Positions 26,139 through 35,202 of a stretch of 64,000 nucleotides of DNA are shown here, in pieces; the first letter of the stretch is position 1; every line of letters starts with the position of its first letter. Both the position numbers and the translations under genes were made by a program. The stretch comes from Desulfobacterales bacterium (GTDB taxonomy: Bacteria > Desulfobacterota > Desulfobacteria > Desulfobacterales > JAFDDL01). The stretch lies in contig JAVEYW010000022.1 of NCBI GenBank assembly GCA_034003325.1, forward strand, positions 1 through 64,000, read 5' to 3'. Below the pieces are notes generated by a model. The model was not told where the DNA came from, ran no database searches, and worked only from the letters and a program-made list of their open reading frames with translations.

Positions 26139-27305
26139 GGTGGCCACATCATTCACCGACGCCTTGGTAACGCGCGGCAGCCGAATGACAAAAGAAGTCC
26201 CTTTTCCCTTTTCAGATGCCACCCGAATCTCCCCCCTGTGGGCTTCAATGATTTTTTTGGTGAGCATCAACCCGATACCGGTCCCCCGGGTGCCCTTGGT
26301 CGTAAAAAATCGTTGAAAAAGACCCGCCTGTACGGAATCGTCCATGCCGCATCCATTGTCGCTCACCTGATAAGTTACCCCCCATCCGGGTTCAGCCAGG
26401 GTTCTGAGCCTGATGCGCTTTCCTTCCCGCGCCGATTCCTCTTGCGTACACGCATCCAAAGCGTTGGCGAGAACATTCAAGAGGCAGCGCTGAATGCCTT
26501 CGGCATCCATGAATACCGGTGTTAATCCCCGCGCCCATTCCATTTCAAAAGCAACCCGTTTTCCGGTCATCTGTGTTGTCATGAGCCTTGCGGCATCCCG
26601 GGCGGGCTGGTTCGGATCACATAATTCCATTGAGATGTCACCGGTCTTGGAATAGTTTAATAAATCCATGGAAAGATTGGTTATTTTCTCAACATTCCCC
26701 CGGACCATTTCCCACCCCTGCCGCAGATAATTTTTATCCTCCAGCGTCAGGCCTTTTTCCAGAACATACACGCCGCCCTTCAACCCGCCGGCAATATTTT
26801 TGATGGTGTGGCTCATACCGGCCACCGTCTCCCCGATGGCGGCCATGCGCTCGGCGGAAACCAGTTTTTTTGCCTTTTCCGCCACCAACCGTTCTAGATT
26901 CTCCGTATAGTCCCGAAGTTGCCGACGCATGGTGATTCGGTCCCGGGCACGCTTCAGCGCCATCTCTAAAATGTCATCACGAATTGGCTTTGTTACAAAA
27001 TCAGCTACTTCCAATTTCAGGCTGCGAATAGCCAATTCCAGCTCACCGTGCCCGGTGATCACGATGATCTCGGTATCCGGGCAGATCCGTTTAATATCCG
27101 ATAGCAGGCTAAGCCCGTCCCTGCCGGGCATTTTGATGTCCGTCAGCACGATCTCGGGCCGTTCCCGGTCAAACAACTGAAGCGCTTCATCGGCATTCGC
27201 CGCGGTCAGCACCCGATATCCCAAATCCGAAAGGACAATTCCCAACACCTTTCGAATACCGGCTTCGTCATCCACCAACAATATCGTCTGAGCATCGGTG
27301 CTCAT
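26136..27305 (-). CDS. Receiver-histidine kinase hybrid
   Basis: The 389-residue soluble protein has an N-terminal receiver (about 5-120) with LLVDDEAG, phosphoacceptor Asp in VLTDIKMPGRDG and Lys in FVTKPI. A kinase part follows: GETVAGMSHTIKNIAGGLKG carries the phospho-His, then N box LLNVLANALDAC, G1 VSDNGCGMDDS and G2 GTGIGLMLTKKII. It has no membrane segment. It overlaps the upstream membrane kinase gene by 4 bp, so the two probably form one pathway in which this protein is phosphorylated and signals on. Confidence 0.87.
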   Translation of the reverse strand: MSTDAQTILLVDDEAGIRKVLGIVLSDLGYRVLTAANADEALQLFDRERPEIVLTDIKMPGRDGLSLLSDIKRICPDTEIIVITGHGELELAIRSLKLEVADFVTKPIRDDILEMALKRARDRITMRRQLRDYTENLERLVAEKAKKLVSAERMAAIGETVAGMSHTIKNIAGGLKGGVYVLEKGLTLEDKNYLRQGWEMVRGNVEKITNLSMDLLNYSKTGDISMELCDPNQPARDAARLMTTQMTGKRVAFEMEWARGLTPVFMDAEGIQRCLLNVLANALDACTQEESAREGKRIRLRTLAEPGWGVTYQVSDNGCGMDDSVQAGLFQRFFTTKGTRGTGIGLMLTKKIIEAHRGEIRVASEKGKGTSFVIRLPRVTKASVNDVAT

Positions 27306-29593
27306 GGCGCATCTCCATCTTCAATTTTCGGAGGAATCGGAAAGGTTAACCTGAAACAGGCGCCTTGGGTCGTTGGAACCACAAAAATCTCTCCGCCGCA
27401 GTCTTTGACGATTCCATAGCTGATGGAAAGACCGAGTCCGGTACCCTTACCTACTTTTTTGGTTGTGAAAAAAGGCTCAAACACCCTTTCCGCGACAAAA
27501 GGGTCTATACCGACGCCCGTGTCCTGAATTTCCACCCACAGAGTGGACTCACCCCGTTGACTTCGGAGGGTGATCTTTTTTTCATCTCCGGTAACTTCCC
27601 GCCCTTCGAATCTGTCTTCTATGGCGTCCCGGGCATTTATCAGGAGATTAATAAAAACTTGCTCCAGACGTCCGGCATCCCCCAAAATCTCCGGCAGCCC
27701 CTCGGCAAGCTCCCAGCCGACATCGATTTGCCGAAGTTGGAGCTGTTGCTTGAAAATCTCAAAGGCCCTGAGCAAAATCTCATTGATATGAACCGGTTCC
27801 ATTTCGCCGGTAGACTTTCTGCCGAACTGGCGCATGTGGTTGATGATCTTGGTCGCCCGATCCACATGGCTGTCGATCTCCTCGGCGAGGGTTTCAAGAA
27901 TCTCGTCCTTGATCGGCTCCTTATTCCGTATTTTTTTAATAAAATAACTGCCCGCGGTTTTAATCACCGACAGGGGTTGATTCAGTTCGTGGGCCACGCC
28001 CGTGGCCATTTCCCCAAGTGTCGCCATTTTCCCCGCCTGAATGAGCTGCTGCTCCGTTTCCAGCCATTGCGTGATATCACTGGTGGTTACCAGCAACACC
28101 GGTTTTCCGGGGTAGTCGGAAGGGGAAACCCGAATACTGAAAAACCGCGCATTGCCGTTCTTATCAATCTGGCGCGTCTGGTTAATCACGGCACCGGCTT
28201 TTATCTGACCCCGCATATGGTTCCGGTCCTCTTTTCGAAAAAGAGACATAAAGGATTTTTTCTGAAGTTCGCTTTTGCTATAGCCGTAAACATTCACGGC
28301 CAAATCATTGCAATCGATGATCTCCAGCGTATCGGCCGTCAGGACGAAAATCGGATTGGGGACATTGTTGAAAATAGCATAATATTTTTTTTCGGATTGC
28401 TCCAGGGCATGTTGAAGCAATTTGCGATGCGTAATATCGATGCTCATCTCAATCGCCGCAATAATTTCACCCTCGGCATTTCTGATCGGCGCCGTTCGAA
28501 CAATCCAATGCCTGGCTGTGCCGTCTTTTTGATACGCCGTCTCCTGACTGTGATGGCTTAAGCCGTCCGCAAAAGTCCTTTCAACCGGGCAGCTTTCGCA
28601 TTTTTCTTCTCTGCACTTATAGGCAGCATAACAATACGCGCCGGGCTTCGGGTTGAATTTTTCAGCAAACTGGCGATTATAGCTGATTAATCGGAAATTC
28701 CGGTCCTGTACCGTGATGATACAGGGCACCATTTCAAAAAGGCGCTGATAGTCGTCCCGCTGTTTATGAATCGCCGCTTCCTTTTTGCCGATGGTTTCCC
28801 CCATCAGGTTGATCGCATCGGCCAGCTGCCCCAATTCGCCGCTTTGTTTCAAATCCACCCGCGTCTCGTAGCGGCCCGCCGTCAATTGTGCCGTCCCCTG
28901 TATCAGCTTTTGAATCGGCCGGCGAATGAACCGAATCACCAGGATGAAAATAAGCGCGGAAGTAACCACAAACATCAAAACCGCCATGAGGCCGGCCTGC
29001 TGCTGAACCTCTGAAATATGGGCATCCACTTTTTCCAAGGAAACAACGACATCAAGGGCACCGAGGATGGATTTGTTCTCGGGGTGAAAATGGCACGCAT
29101 CGGCAGAACATCCCGGCTCATTGTATATGGGGGCGATGACACCGAGCATACGAACGCCCTCTTCGGATGTAAAAAAACGAACCCGTCTGTTCCTATCCAC
29201 CACCGACAACGGCGGTTCGTGCCGATGACACGCGTCACAGGCTTCGGCCCGAATATTGGTTTGCCGGTTGATCTCACCTTCATGGCTTGAAAACTTAATT
29301 TCTCCTTTTTTGTTATAGATTCTTATGGTTTTCAGGTCCTCTTGCCGACTCACGTTTCGGATAATCTGGTTAAGGTCCTCCCTGGCATTGAGCATCATGG
29401 CGTACCGTGTTCCGAGCCGAATCGTCGTTGCCAGCTTTTCCGCACTCGAAATCATGTGTTCGGTCGTTTGGGCGCGCTGGAATCGAACACTCAAAAAAAT
29501 CCAAAGGGTAAGGCTACAGAAAAGGGTAATGCCGACCGTCATGATTACTTTTAAAAAAAAGCTGCTACTCAGTTGTTTAATTTTTCCAATCAT
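27302..29593 (-). CDS. Membrane sensor histidine kinase with c-haem motif in the sensor domain
   Basis: From ATG 29593 the protein has 763 residues. A first membrane span lies at about 13-36 and a periplasmic domain at 37-200, with CDACH at residues 119-123 and a second site CSADACH (162-168). A second span (about 203-222) precedes HAMP (to about 275). Two PAS domains follow, the first with Cys-rich YCYAAYKCREEKCESCPVER. HisKA has HELNQPLSVIKT, and HATPase has LLINARDAIE, DTGVGID and GTGLGLS. A covalent haem in the sensor suggests redox, oxygen or NO sensing, as in haem-sensor kinases of Geobacter-type bacteria. The longer frame to 29662 lacks a binding site and is not used. Confidence 0.87.
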   Translation of the reverse strand: MIGKIKQLSSSFFLKVIMTVGITLFCSLTLWIFLSVRFQRAQTTEHMISSAEKLATTIRLGTRYAMMLNAREDLNQIIRNVSRQEDLKTIRIYNKKGEIKFSSHEGEINRQTNIRAEACDACHRHEPPLSVVDRNRRVRFFTSEEGVRMLGVIAPIYNEPGCSADACHFHPENKSILGALDVVVSLEKVDAHISEVQQQAGLMAVLMFVVTSALIFILVIRFIRRPIQKLIQGTAQLTAGRYETRVDLKQSGELGQLADAINLMGETIGKKEAAIHKQRDDYQRLFEMVPCIITVQDRNFRLISYNRQFAEKFNPKPGAYCYAAYKCREEKCESCPVERTFADGLSHHSQETAYQKDGTARHWIVRTAPIRNAEGEIIAAIEMSIDITHRKLLQHALEQSEKKYYAIFNNVPNPIFVLTADTLEIIDCNDLAVNVYGYSKSELQKKSFMSLFRKEDRNHMRGQIKAGAVINQTRQIDKNGNARFFSIRVSPSDYPGKPVLLVTTSDITQWLETEQQLIQAGKMATLGEMATGVAHELNQPLSVIKTAGSYFIKKIRNKEPIKDEILETLAEEIDSHVDRATKIINHMRQFGRKSTGEMEPVHINEILLRAFEIFKQQLQLRQIDVGWELAEGLPEILGDAGRLEQVFINLLINARDAIEDRFEGREVTGDEKKITLRSQRGESTLWVEIQDTGVGIDPFVAERVFEPFFTTKKVGKGTGLGLSISYGIVKDCGGEIFVVPTTQGACFRLTFPIPPKIEDGDAP

Positions 29594-29788
29594 ACGGGTT
29601 CCAGCCTCGAAATATGGTAAGAATATAGAGAAATAGCCTAATAGTGCCCGCCGGTCAACCAAGTATGATCATCGAACGCATACAAAATTTCTTGTTTTGT
29701 GGCCTGTTCCATGTTAATTGGCGATTTTTAATATGAATCACTCGAAACCCCCCTGGTAACTATGTGCTTTTTAAAGGAGGAATTGACT

Positions 29789-30283
29789 ATGTTCCCGGTA
29801 AATCGACTCATGCCCTTTGTGCTGACATTGGTGATAGCAGTACTTCTTCAGGCCGCTTTTATCGTGTTGGATTGCAAACAAACCCCTTACCAAGTTGCCG
29901 CTGATTTCGCCCGTGCGTATTTTCGCCTGGATCCAGCCATGGCGAACTATCTGTGCGCAACCCAAAAACCGAAGCAACAAACCGCTATAGTTGCTGATTT
30001 TATTCAACGCACGACGAATGAAACGCGACAACGCGGGTTTGATATCGGCATGGCCAAAAGTTCGCTTTACGAGCTAAAAACTCACACCGTACAAAAAAGT
30101 GATACGGAGGCGGATGTGCATCTGACAGCTCATCGAAGAACGGCCATAAACCCGGTCTTTCCTATTATTGCCGCTTTTTTTAAACTCGGGAAGGTACACG
30201 AGGTGCATGAAACCATCAAAGTGGTCAAAGAGAACGGCCAATGGAAAGTCTGTTCCCCGGTATTCGACATTGTGGGCAGTTAA
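29789..30283 (+). CDS. Exported or membrane-anchored protein of unknown function, 164 aa
   Basis: ATG 29789 follows AAAGGAGG. The N-terminus (MFPVNRLMPFVLTLVIAVLLQAAF...) is a signal or anchor. The rest looks like a small alpha+beta domain: PYQVAADFARAYFRLDPAMA, later VHLTAHRRTAIN and an ending VVKENGQWKVCSPVF. The NGQWKV ending and the overall layout resemble NTF2-like or DUF4878-type lipid/ligand-binding domains, but this is weak. It is divergent from the kinase gene and 93 bp upstream of the HD-domain gene. Function is unknown. Confidence 0.75.
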   Translation: MFPVNRLMPFVLTLVIAVLLQAAFIVLDCKQTPYQVAADFARAYFRLDPAMANYLCATQKPKQQTAIVADFIQRTTNETRQRGFDIGMAKSSLYELKTHTVQKSDTEADVHLTAHRRTAINPVFPIIAAFFKLGKVHEVHETIKVVKENGQWKVCSPVFDIVGS

Positions 30284-30376
30284 TCCTTCTCTTATACCGC
30301 ATTTCATCTCTACGGCCGGCACGAGCGCACAACATGCCGGCCGGCCGAATGCCGCATAACCGAACACAAGCGAAGC

Positions 30377-31129
30377 ATGGATCCCATTTATCGGCGCTTA
30401 CAGAAGCGAACGCTTCAACTCATCTCGCAACTTCCCCTGTCGGATTTTCATAAAGACTTTGCCCGGGCCGGCGAACGGTCATCGCAAGTTCTTGCCACGG
30501 ATGTGATCGTATCCGAGCTTCGGGATTTTATCTCCGAAACCATAGACAACGACTTCGGCCACGGAATGGAACATTCCATCAAGGTCACGTTGGACGCCGG
30601 CACCCTGATTATCGTTGAAGGAACGGCCGCCGGATTGACCAAACGCGTCATTCAGCGTCAACTGACTCTGATACAATGTGCGGCGCTGCTGCACGATATT
30701 CGACGCAAGGATCGGGACCACGCCCTTTCCGGCGCCAACTACGCAAAAAAGGTATTAAAAGCGTATACCCTAACCCCGGTTGAAATTAACGATATCTACA
30801 TCGCCATTCGGAACCACGAGGCATTCAAGACGCCGCTTGAAGCAGAAAGCCAAACAGGACAGCTCCTTTCGGACTGCTTGTATGATGCCGACAAATTTCG
30901 CTGGGGGCCGGACACCTTTGCCGACACCCTTTGGGACATGGTGGCTTTCAACCATACCCCGGTAGATGAATTTGTCGCCGCATTTCCCAAGGGAATGGCC
31001 TATCTTTCCAAAATCAGCGCCACCTTCCGGTCCGCCACCGGCAAAATCTACGGGCCCCGTTTTATCGACCAGGGGCTTGCCGTCGGCAACGCGCTATACC
31101 GAATCATGAAAACCGAGTTCGGGTTATAG
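30377..31129 (+). CDS. HD-domain phosphohydrolase
   Basis: The 250-residue soluble protein has the metal motifs of the HD superfamily: FGHGMEHSIKV (first His), LLHDIRRKDRDH (HD pair, about 114-125), AIRNHEAF and a late Asp in CLYDADKFRWG. It has no regulatory domain. Substrates are probably nucleotides or related phosphates, but the exact reaction is unknown. It may be co-transcribed with the gene before it; the terminator at 31143-31183 follows. Confidence 0.8.
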   Translation: MDPIYRRLQKRTLQLISQLPLSDFHKDFARAGERSSQVLATDVIVSELRDFISETIDNDFGHGMEHSIKVTLDAGTLIIVEGTAAGLTKRVIQRQLTLIQCAALLHDIRRKDRDHALSGANYAKKVLKAYTLTPVEINDIYIAIRNHEAFKTPLEAESQTGQLLSDCLYDADKFRWGPDTFADTLWDMVAFNHTPVDEFVAAFPKGMAYLSKISATFRSATGKIYGPRFIDQGLAVGNALYRIMKTEFGL

Positions 31130-31142
31130 TGTTAAACCGAAT

Positions 31143-31183
31143 AAAAAAGGGGCATCCCTTATTGACACGGGAAGCCCCTCTTT
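31143..31183. terminator. Bidirectional terminator between the HD gene and dsrP
   Basis: The stem GGGGCATCCC (31149-31158) pairs with GGGAAGCCCC (31169-31178) apart from one mismatch, with a 10-base loop. The A-run on the left becomes a T-run for minus-strand transcripts, so it is a good end for dsrMKJOP. Confidence 0.75.
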
Positions 31184-31211
31184 ATTAGGTATAAATTGCG
31201 CGTTGCGGTCT

Positions 31212-32369
31212 TTAGGCCCGCACTTCTTCCTTGACCGTGATGGCCATTTTGAATAAAGCGCTCAGCACCAGAAAACCGACACACCAGACGGCCAGGCTGA
31301 TCACCAGCTCCGGAACCGTTGGAATGTATTCGTTCACATGGTGCAGCGGAGATGGCACAAAGCCGCCGGAAATCATGCCGAGCCCTTTGTCGATCCAGGT
31401 ACCGATAAAGATGACAACGCAGGCAACCGCCAGCACCCCTTCATTTCGTCGCGTAACGGGGTTGACCAGCAGAATGATACCGATGAACATCAGCGCCATA
31501 GAGGACCACATCCACGGCACCAAAACGCCATGCCCGTGAAGTCCGGAAAACAAATAGGTCAGGTGATCCATGTGTTCGGGAATACGGCTGTAAAATACGA
31601 CGAACACCTCACAGAAAAAGAAAAACACATTGATGATGATGCCGTAGGTTACAATTTTGGCCAGGGACTGAATCTGCTCCCTGCCCGGATCAAAATTGGA
31701 GATTCGACGCACAAAGAGGCACAACAGAATCAAAAAGGCGGGACCGGCCGCAAAGGCGGAGGCCAAAAACCGGGGCGCCAAAATGGCCGTCAACCAGAAG
31801 CCTCTTCCCGGCAGACCGCAGTACAAAAAGGCGGTTACGGTGTGAATGCTCACAGCCCAGGGAATGGAAAGATAAATAAAAGGCTTGATCCATTTGGGCG
31901 GCGCGACACCGTTTCGCTCGGCGTCCAGAACCTGCCAGCCGATCACGATATTTAGAAGCAGATACCCGTTAAGTACGATCATATCCCAGAACAGGACTGA
32001 ATTGGGCGTGGGGTAAAGTAAAACGTTTAATACCCGCATGGGTTGCCCCATATCCACAAAAATAAAGAGCACGCACATGGTGACAGACGCGACGGCCAGA
32101 AATTCACCCAGAATCGTGATGCGGCCGAACGCCTTGTAATTGTGAAGATAGTAGGGAAGCACCAGCATCACCGCCGAAGCGGCGACACCTACGAGGAAGG
32201 TAAACTGAGCAATATAAAATCCCCAGGTCACATCCCGGGTCATCCCGGTAATGCCCAGACCGAAACTGAGCTGTTTCAAGTAAATTAGAAAGCCGACTCC
32301 GATGACCACCAGAAGCCCGGTCATCCACACATAATATCGTTTGTTTCCACTTAATGCCAGTTCAAGCAT
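31212..32369 (-). CDS. dsrP: DsrMKJOP complex NrfD-like subunit DsrP
   Basis: ATG 32369 has GAGGTGG before it, and the GTG upstream lies inside dsrO, so this start is preferred. The 385-residue polytopic protein has about ten membrane segments of NrfD type (VTWGFYIAQFTFLVGVAASAVMLVLPYYLHN, cited here by its ends; MGQPMRVLNVLLYP). DsrP is expected to exchange electrons with menaquinol. It is the last gene of dsrMKJOP. Confidence 0.9.
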   Translation of the reverse strand: MLELALSGNKRYYVWMTGLLVVIGVGFLIYLKQLSFGLGITGMTRDVTWGFYIAQFTFLVGVAASAVMLVLPYYLHNYKAFGRITILGEFLAVASVTMCVLFIFVDMGQPMRVLNVLLYPTPNSVLFWDMIVLNGYLLLNIVIGWQVLDAERNGVAPPKWIKPFIYLSIPWAVSIHTVTAFLYCGLPGRGFWLTAILAPRFLASAFAAGPAFLILLCLFVRRISNFDPGREQIQSLAKIVTYGIIINVFFFFCEVFVVFYSRIPEHMDHLTYLFSGLHGHGVLVPWMWSSMALMFIGIILLVNPVTRRNEGVLAVACVVIFIGTWIDKGLGMISGGFVPSPLHHVNEYIPTVPELVISLAVWCVGFLVLSALFKMAITVKEEVRA

Positions 32370-32376
32370 AACCACC

Positions 32377-33171
32377 TCATACGATGTAGTAGACACTCGG
32401 CTCGGTTCCCAGAGCCTCTTTGCGCCGTATCATGTAATTGGATTTCAGAAGCGCTCTCACCTCTGAATTCGGATCATCCAGATCACCGAAAGTCAAAATG
32501 CCGTTGGAAGCCTCCACACAGGCAGGCATTTTCCCGACGGCCAGCCGTTCCGCGCAGAAATTGCATTTCTCCACAACCCCCATGCTCCGGGTGGGAAAAT
32601 CCAGGCTTTGTTCGCTTATAAAAGGACGCGGATCCCGGAAGTTGAAACTCCTGGCACCGTAGGGGCAGGCCGCCATACAAAACCGGCACCCGATGCACCG
32701 ATGAAAATCCATCAGCACAACGCCGTCACTTTCCCGCTTAAAGGTCGCCTTAGTCGGGCAAGCACGAACACAGGGTGGATTCTTGCAATGATTGCAGAAA
32801 ACCGGGAATGGGGTATGTTCCACCTTTTCATTTATAAATTCATGATTTTTGGTAGGAAAGGCGTGCTTGAATTCTTCTTCCCAAATCCATTTAATTTCAT
32901 GGTTCTTGTTCTGCAAATTCGGCACGTTGTGAACTTTGTGGCAGGCCTTGATTAAGGGTTCCAGATCCTGGCTTGAATGAATCTTTCGCGTATCCACCAC
33001 CATGCCCCAGCGTTTGGCCGTCAGCGCTGTTTCATTTTTCAGCATCTGCGGTTCGGCTGCGCCGCCATGACCGCCGGATTCGGCCAGCACATCCAAAACC
33101 GGCCGGGCGCCCAGACCGATTGCGGACAGGCCGGCTATTTTCAAAAAGCTTCGTCTGCTGCTTTCCATCAT
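32377..33171 (-). CDS. dsrO: DsrMKJOP complex periplasmic ferredoxin-like subunit DsrO
   Basis: The 264 residues begin with a Tat signal (SSRRSFLKIAGLSAIG). Cys motifs for several 4Fe-4S clusters follow: CNHCKNPPCVRACPT, CIGCRFCMAACPYG and CNFCAERLAVGKMPACV. The start codon overlaps the dsrJ stop. It sits in the periplasm, linking DsrJ to DsrP. Confidence 0.92.
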   Translation of the reverse strand: MMESSRRSFLKIAGLSAIGLGARPVLDVLAESGGHGGAAEPQMLKNETALTAKRWGMVVDTRKIHSSQDLEPLIKACHKVHNVPNLQNKNHEIKWIWEEEFKHAFPTKNHEFINEKVEHTPFPVFCNHCKNPPCVRACPTKATFKRESDGVVLMDFHRCIGCRFCMAACPYGARSFNFRDPRPFISEQSLDFPTRSMGVVEKCNFCAERLAVGKMPACVEASNGILTFGDLDDPNSEVRALLKSNYMIRRKEALGTEPSVYYIV

Positions 33172-33575
33172 TAGCTCTCCTTCGGTTTATCAATATGGCA
33201 GTCCCAGCAATACGGCGTTACTGAGGCATAATTATGGCATCTGTCACAAAATTCGGCTTTGTTGGAATGGCAATCCAGACACCCATTGGAAAGGCTCATG
33301 TTAAATGACTTGCCATCGCTGTTGACATAGACGCGCTTGCCGTCCCGAACCACGGTATCCCGCCAAACATCCAAGAGTTGCATATGCTCTGTTTTCATGG
33401 CTTCCTTGGAAAACACGCAGGTTTTGGCGGCCTTGGCTTTTTCGGTCAATATCAGTTCGGGAACCGGAGCGGCCGTTCCGAAATTGCCCCAAAACGGGCT
33501 GGTAACGACAATCAGGAATACAGCCAAGCCAGCCAGAATCAGCCCCTTATTATAGATTTTCTTATTACTCGGCAT
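33171..33575 (-). CDS. dsrJ: DsrMKJOP complex triheme cytochrome c DsrJ
   Basis: Start ATG 33575 has GGAGG six bases upstream and overlaps the end of dsrK. An uncleaved anchor (about residues 8-28) precedes a periplasmic domain with three CxxCH motifs (CLDCH, CDRCH, CWDCH), as in other DsrJ proteins. A conserved Cys in KTCVFSKEAMKTEHM is near the position of the unusual His/Cys haem ligand described for DsrJ. Length 134 residues is normal. Confidence 0.92.
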   Translation of the reverse strand: MPSNKKIYNKGLILAGLAVFLIVVTSPFWGNFGTAAPVPELILTEKAKAAKTCVFSKEAMKTEHMQLLDVWRDTVVRDGKRVYVNSDGKSFNMSLSNGCLDCHSNKAEFCDRCHNYASVTPYCWDCHIDKPKES

Positions 33576-35199
33576 CTTCATCCTCCATTCCCGGTAACGG
33601 TTCACCGCGCAGATCCGTGGTGCGCTTTATTTCGCCCGGCAGAATCAGGGCGTTGCCCACCAGTTCGGTAATGCCCGTCACCCCCACTTCCGGTACCCAG
33701 TAATCCATCAGCGCCGGCAATGCGGCCCGGTCTATTGCACAGATACAAGAGAGCATGTTCACCCCGTATTTTTCATGGACATGCCTGACTGCGTTGGCCC
33801 GGGGAAACCCGCCCATCATACGCAGTTCCATATTTTCTCCGGCATTGAGTCCGGACCCGCTGCCGCAGCAGAATGTTTTTTCGCGAATCGTGTTGGCAGG
33901 CATTTCAAAGAAGTTATTGCACACACTTTGAATGATATAGCGGGGCTCTTCAAACATCCCCATTCCCCGCGAGGGGTTGCAGGAATCATGATAGGTCACG
34001 CGCATGTGATCGTTTCGGCTCGGGTCCAGATCCAACTTGCCGTGCTTGATCAGATCCGCCGTGAATTCGGAAATATGAACCATTTTCGTGGCTTTGGCAT
34101 TCTCAAAGACCGTTCCCGTAATGGGAGAGACCGGTGTTTCCAGAAAATCCGCGGGACCGTTCATGGTATCCATGTACTGGTGAATGACCCGCCACATATG
34201 CCCGCACTCTCCACCAAGAATCCATTTGACGCCAAGACGCCTGGCTTCCGCGTACATCTTGGCGTTGAGCCGCTTCATCATCTCGTGGGACGTAAAGGAT
34301 CCAAAATTTCCACCTTCGGACGCATAGGTGCTCCAGGTGACTTTCAAGCCGTATTTCTCTTTCAGATAATGAAAGAGTATCAAATATCCCATGCAGGTAT
34401 AGGTGCCCGGGTCCGCGAAAACATCGCCGGATGGCGTGATGAAAAGAATGTCCGCGCCTTTTTGGTTGTAATTTGGCGCCATGTTGAGACCGGTTATTTC
34501 TTCAATGTCATCCACGAAGAAATCAAGCATGTCCTTAAAGGCATGGGGCTGAATCCCCAAATGGTTGCCGGTTCGGTAGCAATTGGCCACCGGTGTTGCA
34601 ATCCAGTCAATGTTCAGGCCCAGCTCGTTTAACAGCTCCCTGCTCAGAATAGTGATTTCCGCCGTGTCGATGCCGTATGGGCAAAACACCGAACAACGCC
34701 GACACTGCGAGCACTGAAAAAAGTAATACCACCACTCCTTCAAGACCTCTACGGTGAGTTTTCTCGCCCCCACCATCTTCCCCATGATTTTTCCGGCCCT
34801 GGTGAATTCGTTGCGATAGACGGATCGCAACAATTCAGCCCGCAACACAGGCATATTTTTGGGATCACCTGAGCCGAGGAAAAAATGACATTTATCCGCG
34901 CATGCCCCGCAACGCACACAAACATCCATGAATAACTTCAGCGAACGGAACTTATCCAGGCGATCTTTAAGTCCGTTCAGGACGATTTCCTGCCAGTTTT
35001 CCGGCAGCAACCAGTCCTCATCCGGTGGATTCCATTTGCGGGCGTGGGGCATTCCCACGTACTCTACGCTTTTCGGATTGGCCGCATAGCAGTACATTCC
35101 CTTGCGAATTACAGCCGGGGTATCCATCCACCCGGTTTTGGGTGTCTTGTAATCCAATCGGGATATCAGTTCATCCGATTTTATAAGGTCGTCCGACAT
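33565..35199 (-). CDS. dsrK: DsrMKJOP complex catalytic iron-sulfur subunit DsrK
   Basis: The 544-residue cytoplasmic HdrD-like protein has two 4Fe-4S motifs (CVRCGACADKCHFF, CSQCRRCSVFCPYGID). CCG regions follow with GGECGHMWRV, YHDSCNPSRGMG, and FCCGSGSGLNAGE followed by SCICAIDRAALP. The noncubane cluster is thought to act on DsrC trisulfide in sulfite reduction. It is translated just before dsrJ and after dsrM. It is longer than HmcF at 17185 but built on the same plan. Confidence 0.93.
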   Translation of the reverse strand: MSDDLIKSDELISRLDYKTPKTGWMDTPAVIRKGMYCYAANPKSVEYVGMPHARKWNPPDEDWLLPENWQEIVLNGLKDRLDKFRSLKLFMDVCVRCGACADKCHFFLGSGDPKNMPVLRAELLRSVYRNEFTRAGKIMGKMVGARKLTVEVLKEWWYYFFQCSQCRRCSVFCPYGIDTAEITILSRELLNELGLNIDWIATPVANCYRTGNHLGIQPHAFKDMLDFFVDDIEEITGLNMAPNYNQKGADILFITPSGDVFADPGTYTCMGYLILFHYLKEKYGLKVTWSTYASEGGNFGSFTSHEMMKRLNAKMYAEARRLGVKWILGGECGHMWRVIHQYMDTMNGPADFLETPVSPITGTVFENAKATKMVHISEFTADLIKHGKLDLDPSRNDHMRVTYHDSCNPSRGMGMFEEPRYIIQSVCNNFFEMPANTIREKTFCCGSGSGLNAGENMELRMMGGFPRANAVRHVHEKYGVNMLSCICAIDRAALPALMDYWVPEVGVTGITELVGNALILPGEIKRTTDLRGEPLPGMEDEDAE

Positions 35200-35202
35200 T
35201 AT

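Noticed and set aside
27365-28561. Long open frame opposite the membrane kinase gene
   Set aside because: Explained by codon use of the kinase gene on the minus strand; no recognisable domain.
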